33,051 nucleotides of DNA from an uncultured bacterium (lineage in GTDB: Bacteria; Patescibacteriota; Saccharimonadia; Saccharimonadales; Saccharimonadaceae). Positions 6,052 to 13,491 of the stretch are shown here, in pieces; positions within the stretch are counted from its first letter, which is position 1, and the number at the start of each line of letters is the position of its first letter. The stretch lies in the NCBI GenBank assembly GCA_937922985.1, contig CALAKV010000027.1, positions 1 through 33,051 of the forward strand, read 5' to 3'. The position numbers were made by a program, and so were the translations under genes. The notes under the pieces are model-generated. The model worked only from the letters and a program-made list of their open reading frames with translations. It searched no databases and was not told the DNA's origin.

Positions 6052-6180
6052 ATTGTTAAAGTATGAATTTATTTATAGAGTTTTTCTTGTCTCTATGGAA
6101 TGATTAGTACAAATCTCAATCACTCCATTTGAAACAACAAAAGAGCCGACACCACTGCTGATGTGTCGGCTCTTTTGTGT
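6052..6180 (+). ncRNA. Candidate small RNA with three hairpins
   Basis: Predicted transcript from the promoter at 6018-6045 to the terminator at 6139-6176. Hairpin 1 pairs ATAGAG 6075-6080 with CTCTAT 6091-6096. Hairpin 2 pairs GGAATGATT 6097-6105 with AATCACTCC 6118-6126 (one mismatch). Hairpin 3 is the terminator. A 14-codon frame, MNLFIEFFLSLWND (6063-6107), lies in it without a ribosome binding site, so a short hydrophobic peptide is an alternative. No known RNA family was recognised. Confidence 0.45.
6139..6176 (+). terminator. Strong intrinsic terminator
   Basis: A 14-bp perfect stem starting AAAAGAGCCGACAC, with a 10-base loop; the A/T ends make it usable in both directions. It separates the phage-like segment from the tRNA-Gln gene. 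Confidence 0.85.
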
Positions 6181-6200
6181 TTTCCAAGAAAGGAAATTAT

Positions 6201-6240
6201 GAAAAACACGAGTCAGTCTATACACCTAACTCGTGTTCTT
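6201..6240 (-). terminator. Terminator downstream of tRNA-Gln
   Basis: AACACGAGT and ACTCGTGTT form a 9-bp stem followed on the minus strand by TTTTTC, placed just after the tRNA 3' end. Confidence 0.6.
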
Positions 6241-6244
6241 AATT

Positions 6245-6319
6245 TGGCTGGGATGGAGGGATTCGAACCCCCGAATGCCAGGACCAAAACCTGGTGCCTT
6301 ACCACTTGGCGACATCCCA
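6245..6319 (-). tRNA. tRNA-Gln (TTG)
   Basis: Full cloverleaf on the minus strand: acceptor TGGGATG pairs with CATCCCA, the anticodon stem CCAGG/CCTGG encloses TTTTGGT with anticodon TTG, the T-arm has GGTTCGAATCC, and the discriminator G and CCA are encoded. Its 3' end faces the phage-like segment, the usual orientation for integration into a tRNA gene. Confidence 0.97.
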
Positions 6320-6329
6320 ATACCCAACC

Positions 6330-6358
6330 ATTTTACCAAATTATAATCTAAAAATCAA
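6330..6358 (-). promoter_or_regulatory. tRNA-Gln promoter
   Basis: On the minus strand TTGATT (6358-6353), a 17-base spacer and TAAAAT (6335-6330) preceded by TGG, an extended -10. It lies in the short gap after gatD. Confidence 0.65.
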
Positions 6359-6361
6359 GTA

Positions 6362-7102
6362 TTATCGTGGACATTTTTTAGCAATTTCACGCGCATTTCT
6401 AGTGATTTGATCAAGTAAATTTGCCTTTCGAATATTTTCATAAAGAACTTTGGGAATTTCATAATCTTTATTTTTCAAAGCTTGTTCAATTAGAAATAAC
6501 GAAATTTTTGGATTTTTTGGTAAAATTGAGCCGTGCAGATATGTTCCGATCACATTTTTATAAATCGCACCCTCAAAATTTCCGTCAGGTGTGTTTCCTG
6601 CGCCACTTTTAACGCGCGCCAATGGCTCATTCTCTTTCGAAAGATAAGTTTTTCCACTATGGTTTTCATAACCAATAATTTCACCAAACTGATCAGATTC
6701 TTCAACAATATTGCCAATCATTCTCTGTTCACTGCCAACTGTTTTAACACCCTTAAATAAGCAAATCCCTTTGATTTTATCACCATTTACAGTTTCAAAA
6801 GAATCACCAAAAAGCTGGTACAATCCACAAACCATTAACATTGGTACACCTTTTTTGGCAAGCTTTCGTAATTTTGGTGCAATTTTCAGCAAATCATCTT
6901 GAATTTGGCTCTGGCCCGAATCCTGACCGCCCCCGCCAATAATAATATCAACATCCTCAGGAAAATCATCTCCAGGATTATATTCAACAATTTCGTATTT
7001 TATTCCACGAAGCTCCATCTGTTTTTCTAATGCTAAAATATTGCCATAATCACCGTAAATATTCATATTTTTAGCATAAAGCCACAAAATTTTTAAATTC
7101 AT
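6362..7102 (-). CDS. gatD: Lipid II glutaminyl amidotransferase subunit GatD
   Basis: Glutaminase partner of MurT: it releases ammonia from glutamine so that MurT can amidate the D-glutamate of lipid II. It is a class I amidotransferase fold (CobB/CobQ-like GATase). The nucleophile is Cys92 in MVCGLYQLFG; His190 in GTYLHGS is the second catalytic residue; the N-terminal ILWLYAKNMNIYGDYGN and DIIIGGGGQD motifs are typical of GatD. Length (246 aa) is normal. It overlaps the murT stop by 4 bases (ATGA) and closes the tsaE-tsaB-murT-gatD operon. No terminator is visible before the tRNA-Gln promoter. Confidence 0.92.
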   Translation of the reverse strand: MNLKILWLYAKNMNIYGDYGNILALEKQMELRGIKYEIVEYNPGDDFPEDVDIIIGGGGQDSGQSQIQDDLLKIAPKLRKLAKKGVPMLMVCGLYQLFGDSFETVNGDKIKGICLFKGVKTVGSEQRMIGNIVEESDQFGEIIGYENHSGKTYLSKENEPLARVKSGAGNTPDGNFEGAIYKNVIGTYLHGSILPKNPKISLFLIEQALKNKDYEIPKVLYENIRKANLLDQITRNAREIAKKCPR

Positions 7103-8385
7103 AAAACCCTCTCCACTTCTGAAATTTTCGAAAGTTCTTTTCTAATTTCCAACATTGCAGTATAAGTTGCATAAATCCGCTTATCTTTTTTTCCTTTTTC
7201 GATAAAATCAATAACAGATTCAGCGATATCAATATTCACACTATCTTCTTCAAAATCAACATCATCATGAAAAAGTCGAAGCGCCATATCATAGGCTCGA
7301 TTACCTGAAATTGCTTGGACGCCAGCGTGCTTCAAGACTGAAAAATCTACATCCCAAAGCCAGCTCATATCACGGCCATCTGCATAATTATCATTAACCG
7401 CAATCATTGTATCATATTTATCAGGCTCAAAATTTCGCAAATTTATTCGAAAACCAGCCGGATTTTTAACTAATATAATCTCAATTTCTTTACCATTAAT
7501 TTTTATTTTCTCACCTCGACCAAAAGCTGGCTGAATTTTCTCTGCCGCGCAAATTACTTTTTGCCGATTGATTTTAAGTTTTTCGGCATTCAGAATTTCT
7601 TCAACCAAAGCGATCGCAGCAGTTAAATTTAAAATATTATGAATCCCACCAATTTTGAGCTTAAACTCATCAGTTCTTCCACTCCAAGAAATTTTTGCAA
7701 TATTATTCGAAAAATCCTCAAGCAAAACATTTGCTGAAATTTTTTGATGTGATTTTTCAGAATTTTTTAGATGAATTTCATCATCATTTGGAAAAAAATC
7801 TGCCAATTTTTGGTTAAATCCAAACTTAACAACTTTTGAAAAATCTTTCGAAAATTCCTTTGTACCTAAAAAATTATCGTTAGCATTTAGAACGACTGAA
7901 CCAGAAGTATTTTCACCAATCTTATGCAATAATTTTGCAGTATAGTCAATTTCACCAAATCGATCGAGCTGGTCACGCATCACATTTAAAAGAAGCGAAT
8001 ATCGTGGCTGAATTAACTTTACAAAATGAGTTGCATGAGCTTCATCAAGTTCCAAAACGGCAATGTCGGCCTCAAGCTTGCCACTCCAATTAGCTTCAGA
8101 AAGAATTGCCGCACCTACACCACGAACAAAGTTCGAACCAGTTTTATTCGAAAATACATTTAATCCTTGGCTTTCGAGTAGTTCAACAACCATTTTTGTA
8201 GTTGTAGTTTTTCCATTCGTGCCACTAATTACTACAACACCATATTTTAAGCCTTTTAACATGTTCGAAATAAAATTCGGATTAATTTTTTCCATAACAA
8301 GCCCAGGCAACGCCGAACCGCCACCTTTCAATCTTGAAATCGCCTGAATAATTTTTCCAATAATTATCAAAATTCTATTTTTCAT
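7099..8385 (-). CDS. murT: Lipid II isoglutaminyl synthase subunit MurT, without zinc ribbon
   Basis: Mur-ligase-like subunit that activates the D-iGlu carboxylate of lipid II with ATP. Residues 1-30 hold a hydrophobic start, GTNGKTTTT at 55-63 is the ATP site, MRDQLDRFGE and NANDN are in the central domain, and GRGEKI plus the conserved DUF1727 run VNDNYADGRDMSWLWDVDF mark the C-terminal part. Well-studied MurT proteins have a four-cysteine zinc ribbon inserted in the central domain; here the equivalent stretch (roughly residues 185-235) has no cysteine at all. Start and stop overlap tsaB and gatD, so the subunits are co-translated. Confidence 0.92.
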   Translation of the reverse strand: MKNRILIIIGKIIQAISRLKGGGSALPGLVMEKINPNFISNMLKGLKYGVVVISGTNGKTTTTKMVVELLESQGLNVFSNKTGSNFVRGVGAAILSEANWSGKLEADIAVLELDEAHATHFVKLIQPRYSLLLNVMRDQLDRFGEIDYTAKLLHKIGENTSGSVVLNANDNFLGTKEFSKDFSKVVKFGFNQKLADFFPNDDEIHLKNSEKSHQKISANVLLEDFSNNIAKISWSGRTDEFKLKIGGIHNILNLTAAIALVEEILNAEKLKINRQKVICAAEKIQPAFGRGEKIKINGKEIEIILVKNPAGFRINLRNFEPDKYDTMIAVNDNYADGRDMSWLWDVDFSVLKHAGVQAISGNRAYDMALRLFHDDVDFEEDSVNIDIAESVIDFIEKGKKDKRIYATYTAMLEIRKELSKISEVERVL

Positions 8386-8762
8386 TATTTCCTCGGTTTT
8401 GTTATGTTTGCGTCTCTACCATAAAAAGGTAGTGCAATTTTATCATTTTTACCATTTTTCAAGCTTTCGAAAGCAATTTCTCGCCAATTTTCATCACTTT
8501 TCACTGCGATAATTGGAATTTCTAAGCCATCAGCTAAAGTGTTTGCAACTGAAGCTCCGATTCTTAATCCCGTAAAACTCCCCGGCCCCGCAAAAAAACC
8601 AATTCCAGTAAAATCTTCATATTTTTTGCTAACAGAATTCAAACATTCCTCTAAAAAAGCCAGAATATCTCGCGCCATATTTCGGTCCAGTTCTTTTTCG
8701 AAAAAGTTTTCATCAAGCCAAATTTTGCATTTCTCTGTTGATGTATCTAAGAATAAAATCAT
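8385..8762 (-). CDS. tsaB: tRNA t6A synthesis protein TsaB, short form (125 aa)
   Basis: Scaffold partner of TsaD in making N6-threonylcarbamoyladenosine at position 37 of ANN-reading tRNAs. ILFLDTST at the N-terminus is the ASKHA-fold phosphate loop remnant, and FAGPGSFTGLRIG near residue 60 is the TsaB signature. The protein ends after about 125 residues, whereas common TsaB proteins are around 220, so the C-terminal subdomain is missing and only the dimerising N-terminal lobe is kept. It is flanked by TAATG overlaps with tsaE and murT, coupling tRNA modification to wall precursor genes. Confidence 0.9.
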   Translation of the reverse strand: MILFLDTSTEKCKIWLDENFFEKELDRNMARDILAFLEECLNSVSKKYEDFTGIGFFAGPGSFTGLRIGASVANTLADGLEIPIIAVKSDENWREIAFESLKNGKNDKIALPFYGRDANITKPRK

Positions 8763-9184
8763 TACACTTCTCTCACTTTAACTTTTCTTTGATTTTCATT
8801 TAAACTTTTAAAAACCAGCTTCAAATGCTTTTTTGGTAAAATTTCAGCTAGATCACCAGCCCATTCAACCACTGTTACATTTTTTGGATTACTTAAATTT
8901 TCAGCAAGCTCCATTTCCATAATTCCATAATCATTCAATCTATAAAAATCATAATGCGAGAGTGTTAGCTTCTTACCTTCATAAACCCGCGATATCGTAA
9001 AAGTCGGGCTTTGAACCGTTTCAGAAATACCTAAACCTTTTGCCAAGCCTTTTGTAAAAGTAGTTTTTCCAGCACCAATATCACCAATAAGCTCCAAGAC
9101 TATTCCTCCAGAAATTTGCCTACCAATCTCTTCGCCGAAAGCAATCATTTCATCTGTTGAATTTATTTCTTTTTCGAAATTCAT
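8762..9184 (-). CDS. tsaE: tRNA t6A synthesis ATPase TsaE
   Basis: P-loop ATPase that binds the TsaB-TsaD pair and resets it during t6A synthesis. Walker A is GDIGAGKTT at residues 34-42; SPTF with the downstream threonine, then the HYDFYRL motif and VVEWAGDL with the conserved Glu/Trp, are all typical. Length 140 aa is normal. It is first in its operon; TATAAT preceded by TGA (9199-9194) ends 9 bases before the ATG, so the mRNA probably has almost no leader and there is no ribosome binding site. Confidence 0.93.
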   Translation of the reverse strand: MNFEKEINSTDEMIAFGEEIGRQISGGIVLELIGDIGAGKTTFTKGLAKGLGISETVQSPTFTISRVYEGKKLTLSHYDFYRLNDYGIMEMELAENLSNPKNVTVVEWAGDLAEILPKKHLKLVFKSLNENQRKVKVREV

Positions 9185-9206
9185 AATAATATAATTATAT
9201 CACGTT

Positions 9207-10652
9207 TCAGGATTCATTCAAAATATCGAGTATTTTATCCTTTCGAAGATTAAAATTAAGCAAAATAACTGCCAAAATTAAGCAAAAATAGCAAATTAGC
9301 ATTTCACTAAAGCCGAAGCTGATTTCTAACTGCGCTCCTTTGATTTTTGAAAATTCACCAATTACAAAAATTGAATATTTTAAAATTAATTCTGCAATAA
9401 AGCCAAAAAAATGAGCAATTGGTGAAAATATTGCAAAAATTCCCGTTAAAAAAGTTGCGAGCATCGCACTTGGCACAAATGGTAAAACTAGCATATTCGC
9501 AAATATTGATATTACGCTAACCGCACCAAAAGTGAAAATTATCAGCGGAAGTGTTACAATTTGAGCGCTAAAAGTTTCGAAAAATAATTTTAAAGCAGAA
9601 TTTAGCTTTTCTGGCTTTGCGAAAAAGATTTTCTGTAATAGTGGCGAAAGAATTAAAACACCAAAAAATGAAGCAAACGATAATTGCCAGCCTAGATTAA
9701 GCAAGTTTGAAGGTTCGAAAATTAAAGTTATCGCCGCTACAAAAGTTAGAAGAAAATACGCTTGGGCTTTTCTACCAAAATACCATAAAATTAAACCAAA
9801 AATTGCCACAATCCCTGCACGAATCATCGACGGCGTAAATCCAACTACAAAAACAAATCCTAAAACCAGTAAAATCGCTACAAATAGAGCTATCTTTCTT
9901 GAAATTTTATTAAAAACTCGCCGGGCTGCCATCACTAAAACAGTTAAATTATATCCACTCGCAACCACAATGTGCGTTAAAGCTGTGATCGTTAAGGCTT
10001 TAGAAATCTCCTCCGGCAAAGAATTTTTCTGCCCTAAAAGATAACCGAGCCCCAAATCAACCTCTGGTGAAGGAATGAATTTTCGAACTCCTTCAGCGAA
10101 AGAATCTCGCATATCGCGGATAAAATCACTCTTTGGGCTAATTTTCATAAGTCTTCCCCGATGAATTGAAATCGCAAAATCACCAAAACCTTTAGAAATT
10201 TTCCCTTTTACTAAAATCTCATCGCTCCTACGAATTTTTTGATTTGTTTTTAAGCTAATAAAAGCCTTTCCATTAAATTGTTTATTCGAAATTCCTATAA
10301 CTTTTGCACGAATTTTTAAGCTTCCATCTTCCTTAAGATCTGGATCTTCAAGAACAGTAGCTCGAACAGTTACATCTTTTTTAATATTTTGTGCGATCTT
10401 TAAATTTTCGAAATTATAAACTGAACCTCGCCACAAAGAAAGCAAAATTCCAGCGATTAAGGCTAAAATTAAACAAAACTTTCGAGCAAAAATCCAAGAG
10501 AATAAGAATAAAATTATTGCTAAAATTAGCCAAACAATTGATTTAAGACTTGTATTTTTCGAAAAAACCGAGAAGATAGTGCCAAAAATAATTCCACCAA
10601 AAAATACAAAATTAAGATAAAATCGGTGAATATGAGCTTTAGGTTTCATCAT
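9207..10652 (-). CDS. comEC: ComEC/Rec2 DNA uptake channel, lacking the C-terminal nuclease-like domain
   Basis: Membrane channel for single-stranded DNA in natural transformation. Two N-terminal spans are followed by a periplasmic OB-like part (VTVRATVLEDPDLKEDG, around residues 90-150) and then the Competence domain with family landmarks: LLGQKNSLPEEISKALTITA, LTHIVVASGYNLTVL, GFTPSMIRAG, NLLNLGWQLSFASFFGVL. It stops at 481 residues in the last membrane helices; the metallo-beta-lactamase-like domain present in Bacillus ComEC is absent. It overlaps the MFS gene by ATGA. Uptake genes are common in this phylum and fit the TTCGAA enrichment noted separately. Confidence 0.9.
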   Translation of the reverse strand: MMKPKAHIHRFYLNFVFFGGIIFGTIFSVFSKNTSLKSIVWLILAIILFLFSWIFARKFCLILALIAGILLSLWRGSVYNFENLKIAQNIKKDVTVRATVLEDPDLKEDGSLKIRAKVIGISNKQFNGKAFISLKTNQKIRRSDEILVKGKISKGFGDFAISIHRGRLMKISPKSDFIRDMRDSFAEGVRKFIPSPEVDLGLGYLLGQKNSLPEEISKALTITALTHIVVASGYNLTVLVMAARRVFNKISRKIALFVAILLVLGFVFVVGFTPSMIRAGIVAIFGLILWYFGRKAQAYFLLTFVAAITLIFEPSNLLNLGWQLSFASFFGVLILSPLLQKIFFAKPEKLNSALKLFFETFSAQIVTLPLIIFTFGAVSVISIFANMLVLPFVPSAMLATFLTGIFAIFSPIAHFFGFIAELILKYSIFVIGEFSKIKGAQLEISFGFSEMLICYFCLILAVILLNFNLRKDKILDILNES

Positions 10653-11905
10653 TCTTGGAATTGGCGTTTTTTATTTCGATAAATCCGATAGTTTGTAAAA
10701 ACCATTGGCAAGATTGACAAACTTGAAATCAAAATCATAATCCTCATTGATAATTCACCTGACGGATCTACTCCTTGAAGCGCAAAAAATAAAATCGCAA
10801 ATAAAGAAATAGCAATAACCGAAACGGTATTCATTCCGATTTCATACAAAAACAAATATTGCATGCGCATTCCGGATTCATCAGCTTCACCATACAAACC
10901 TTTGAAATTCGCCATATTAAAGCCATTCATCGCCATTGCAGCAATAATTTCTAAAATTCCAAGTAAAAGCGGATTCGACGAAATAAAAATCCTAAGTGAA
11001 AAAACTAGTCCCATAAAAACAGCCCCGATTTTTAAAAGTCCTCGCTCTTTATTTTTATCAATCACTTTACCGTAAATAAAAGCTGAAACCAAAGCTGCAA
11101 TCGAAGAAAGCGAAGACAAAACTCCAGCTGAACCATAAGCATTAATACCTTTTAGTAAAAAGACCGGCGCAAAAAAGCTCCAAATATATAAAGAATTCCA
11201 AGCCATTCCACAACTATAACAAATAACCAAAAGATGCTTATAATTTCGCCATGGAAAACCTCTAAAACTTATTTTTCGAACAGGCTTCACTTGCTCTTTT
11301 GTTGTTAAAAGTGGAATTGTTGTCAAAACTAAAATCACCGAGGACACCACAAAAAGCTTCTCAACTCCAAAAAATATCGCAAGAAATCCACCAATTGCAG
11401 GAGTTATACTACTCGAAATATGCTCCAAAATATAGGAAATTCCAAGCTGTTTTCCAACTTTTTTAGCAGTTTTAGCTTTCGAAAAATCAACATTATACGA
11501 GATATTTTCAACCGAAGTCGATATTCCTTTAAAAACTGCACTAATAAGGGCTACAATCAAACCCATTTCCCTACCAAAAATTCCCATTGAAGCCATTAAA
11601 ACTAAAGCTGGAATAAACAGAATATTTGCAAGTAGCATTCCATGCTTTGGGCCATTTTTTGAAATATAGAAAAGAGCAATTATCGAACCTGCAAATTTTG
11701 CAATGTAATAAATTAAAATACAAATAGGGATAATCCAGATTGAATGCGTAAACTTATAGATATAAATTAGGCTAAAAGTACTTGTTAATTTTGTTGCGAA
11801 GACTCGCATATTTTTCGAAACATACAAAACAGCCATTTCATCAAAAGAAATATATTGCCAATAATTTCGAATTTTTAAAAAAGGTTTTAATATTTTTTTA
11901 AGCAT
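10649..11905 (-). CDS. Major facilitator superfamily transporter
   Basis: A 418-residue protein with about 12 hydrophobic spans. MFS features include the long middle loop around residues 200-220 (TTKEQVKPVRKISF) and FIYGKVIDKNKERGLLKIGA, which resembles the conserved loop between helices 8 and 9. The substrate cannot be read from the sequence; the N-terminal amphipathic segment MLKKILKPFLKIRNYWQYI is unusual. It is the first gene before comEC, with TGA-TAAAAT ending 10 bases upstream of the ATG and no ribosome binding site. It is divergent from murC across an 85-base gap. Confidence 0.82.
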   Translation of the reverse strand: MLKKILKPFLKIRNYWQYISFDEMAVLYVSKNMRVFATKLTSTFSLIYIYKFTHSIWIIPICILIYYIAKFAGSIIALFYISKNGPKHGMLLANILFIPALVLMASMGIFGREMGLIVALISAVFKGISTSVENISYNVDFSKAKTAKKVGKQLGISYILEHISSSITPAIGGFLAIFFGVEKLFVVSSVILVLTTIPLLTTKEQVKPVRKISFRGFPWRNYKHLLVICYSCGMAWNSLYIWSFFAPVFLLKGINAYGSAGVLSSLSSIAALVSAFIYGKVIDKNKERGLLKIGAVFMGLVFSLRIFISSNPLLLGILEIIAAMAMNGFNMANFKGLYGEADESGMRMQYLFLYEIGMNTVSVIAISLFAILFFALQGVDPSGELSMRIMILISSLSILPMVFTNYRIYRNKKRQFQE

Positions 11906-11975
11906 AAGTATTTATATTTTATCATATTTTAATAGCCTTAAAAAGGTTTAAAAGCTTTATTTTTAAATTAATAAG

Positions 11976-11990
11976 TGATAGAATTAAAGT
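11976..11990 (+). promoter_or_regulatory. murC promoter, leaderless geometry
   Basis: Extended -10 TGA-TAGAAT (11976-11984) with TTTATT 17 bases upstream. Only 6 bases separate the -10 from the ATG, placing transcription start at or next to the first codon. Confidence 0.55.
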
Positions 11991-13286
11991 ATGAATATTT
12001 ATTTTTCTGGAATTGGTGGCGTTGGAATTGGCGCTCTTGCAAGTATCGCCCACAGTGCTGGCTATGGTGTTTTTGGCAGCGACCAAAATTCAAGTTTAAT
12101 GATTGAGGAGCTTTCAAAAAAAGATATAGAAATTGAAATTGGCAAACAAGATGGAGATTTTTTAAAGCAAAAATTCATCGAAAACGGTATCGATTGGTTT
12201 GTTTATACTGCAGCCCTACCTAAAAATCATCCCGAACTTTTAATGGCAAAGAAATTGGGAATAAAAATTAGCAAACGTGACAAGCTTTTGAACGAGATTA
12301 TCAATTCAAAAAAACTCAAACTTATAGCAATTTCTGGTACTCACGGTAAAACCACAACCACAGGAATGGCGATTTGGGCTTTTCAGCAATTGGGAATTCC
12401 AATAAGTTGGTCAATCGGTACAACAATTTCCTTTGGTGCGAGCGGTTTCTTTGACCCAGAAAGTGAATATTTTATCTATGAAGCTGATGAATTTGACCGA
12501 AACTTCTTGCATTTTACGCCATCAGTTAGCTTAATCACTTCAATTGACCACGATCACACCGATATTTATAAAACTCAGAAAGATTATTTTGAAGCTTTCG
12601 CAGAATTTGGATCACAAAGCGATTTTATTATTTCCTGGAAAGATCAACACCCAGAAATTTTCGAAAATCTAAAGAACAAGGTAATTTTATCTCAGCCAGA
12701 AGATAATATTAATCTTCCTGGAATTCACAATCGAAAAAATGCTAGTTTAGTTCTTGAAACTATTGATTATTTAGTTGAAACCCAAAATCTTAAAGCTCCA
12801 AAAGATTTTTATGAAAAAGCAATTTCAGCACTAAATAATTTCCCTGGCACAAATCGCCGTTTCGAAAAAATAACAAACAACGTTTATTCTGATTATGGCC
12901 ATCACCCAAAGGAAATTCAATCAACGCTTCAAATGGCAAAAGAAATAGCTGAAAAGCAAGGGTTCTCTGGAGTATCATTAATTTATCAACCGCATCAAAA
13001 TATTCGACAAATTGAAGTTCAAGATGAATATACGCCAGAAATCTTTGAAAATGCCAATGAAGTTATTTGGCTACCAACATATTTAAGCCGTGAAAACCCA
13101 GATTTCGAAATACTTTCACCAGAGTTCCTTTCAAGAAAAATATTAGAAAAAACAACAATTTTAGATTTTTCAAATAATCCAAAAGAATTAATAGAGAAAA
13201 TTTTAAGTTTAAAAGCAAAAAACCGATTAATTCTAGCAATGAGTGCTGGCTCACTTGATGGCTGGATTCGAAAAAATATCAAATAA
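11991..13286 (+). CDS. murC: UDP-N-acetylmuramate--L-alanine ligase MurC
   Basis: Adds L-Ala to UDP-MurNAc, the first step of the peptidoglycan stem peptide. The Rossmann start YFSGIGGVGIGALASIA is MurC-specific; GTHGKTTTT at residues 116-124 is the ATP loop; EADEFDRNFL and ITSIDHDHTDIY hold metal and substrate ligands; FPGTNRRFE and VYSDYGHHPKEI mark the C-terminal domain. At 431 residues it is slightly shorter than usual. Mpl, a related recycling ligase, is an alternative but less likely given the N-terminus. It is monocistronic between its own promoter and a terminator, and is one of the few plus-strand genes here. Confidence 0.93.
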   Translation: MNIYFSGIGGVGIGALASIAHSAGYGVFGSDQNSSLMIEELSKKDIEIEIGKQDGDFLKQKFIENGIDWFVYTAALPKNHPELLMAKKLGIKISKRDKLLNEIINSKKLKLIAISGTHGKTTTTGMAIWAFQQLGIPISWSIGTTISFGASGFFDPESEYFIYEADEFDRNFLHFTPSVSLITSIDHDHTDIYKTQKDYFEAFAEFGSQSDFIISWKDQHPEIFENLKNKVILSQPEDNINLPGIHNRKNASLVLETIDYLVETQNLKAPKDFYEKAISALNNFPGTNRRFEKITNNVYSDYGHHPKEIQSTLQMAKEIAEKQGFSGVSLIYQPHQNIRQIEVQDEYTPEIFENANEVIWLPTYLSRENPDFEILSPEFLSRKILEKTTILDFSNNPKELIEKILSLKAKNRLILAMSAGSLDGWIRKNIK

Positions 13287-13295
13287 TTCAATAAG

Positions 13296-13324
13296 ATTGC
13301 ACCAAAAATATGGTGCAATTTTTA
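13296..13324 (+). terminator. murC terminator
   Basis: ATTGCACCA and TGGTGCAAT form a perfect 9-bp stem with a 6-base loop followed by TTTTTA, 10 bases after the murC stop. Confidence 0.85.
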
Positions 13325-13328
13325 CAAA

Positions 13329-13352
13329 ATAAAAAAGCGGAAAAAACCGCTT
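13329..13352 (-). terminator. tRNA-Leu terminator
   Basis: AAGCGG-TTTTTT-CCGCTT followed by a T-run on the minus strand, 12 bases after the tRNA-Leu 3' end. Confidence 0.75.
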
Positions 13353-13363
13353 AGAATTCAAAA

Positions 13364-13450
13364 TGGTGCGCACGAGAAGACTTGAACTTCCACGAGCCGA
13401 AGCTCACTAGCCCCTCAAGCTAGCGCGTCTACCAATTCCGCCACGCGCGC
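13364..13450 (-). tRNA. tRNA-Leu (GAG)
   Basis: Class II tRNA of 87 nt with a long variable arm (GTGAGCTTCGGCTCGT). Acceptor GCGCGCG pairs with CGTGCGC (one G-U), the anticodon stem CTAGC/GCTAG encloses TTGAGGG with anticodon GAG, and CCA is encoded. Confidence 0.96.
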
Positions 13451-13462
13451 AAAACCATTTTA

Positions 13463-13491
13463 ATTATACCAAAACTATGGTGTCTTGTAAA
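13463..13491 (-). promoter_or_regulatory. tRNA-Leu promoter
   Basis: TTTACA (13491-13486), 17-base spacer, TATAAT (13468-13463) with TGG before it. The -35 box lies inside the 3' end of the peptide-binding protein gene. Confidence 0.7.

Noticed and set aside
6163..6351. Plus-strand ORF through the tRNA-Gln region containing GMEGFEPP
   Set aside because: This is the well-known spurious translation of the antisense of a tRNA gene; it crosses the terminator and tRNA and has no protein-like composition.
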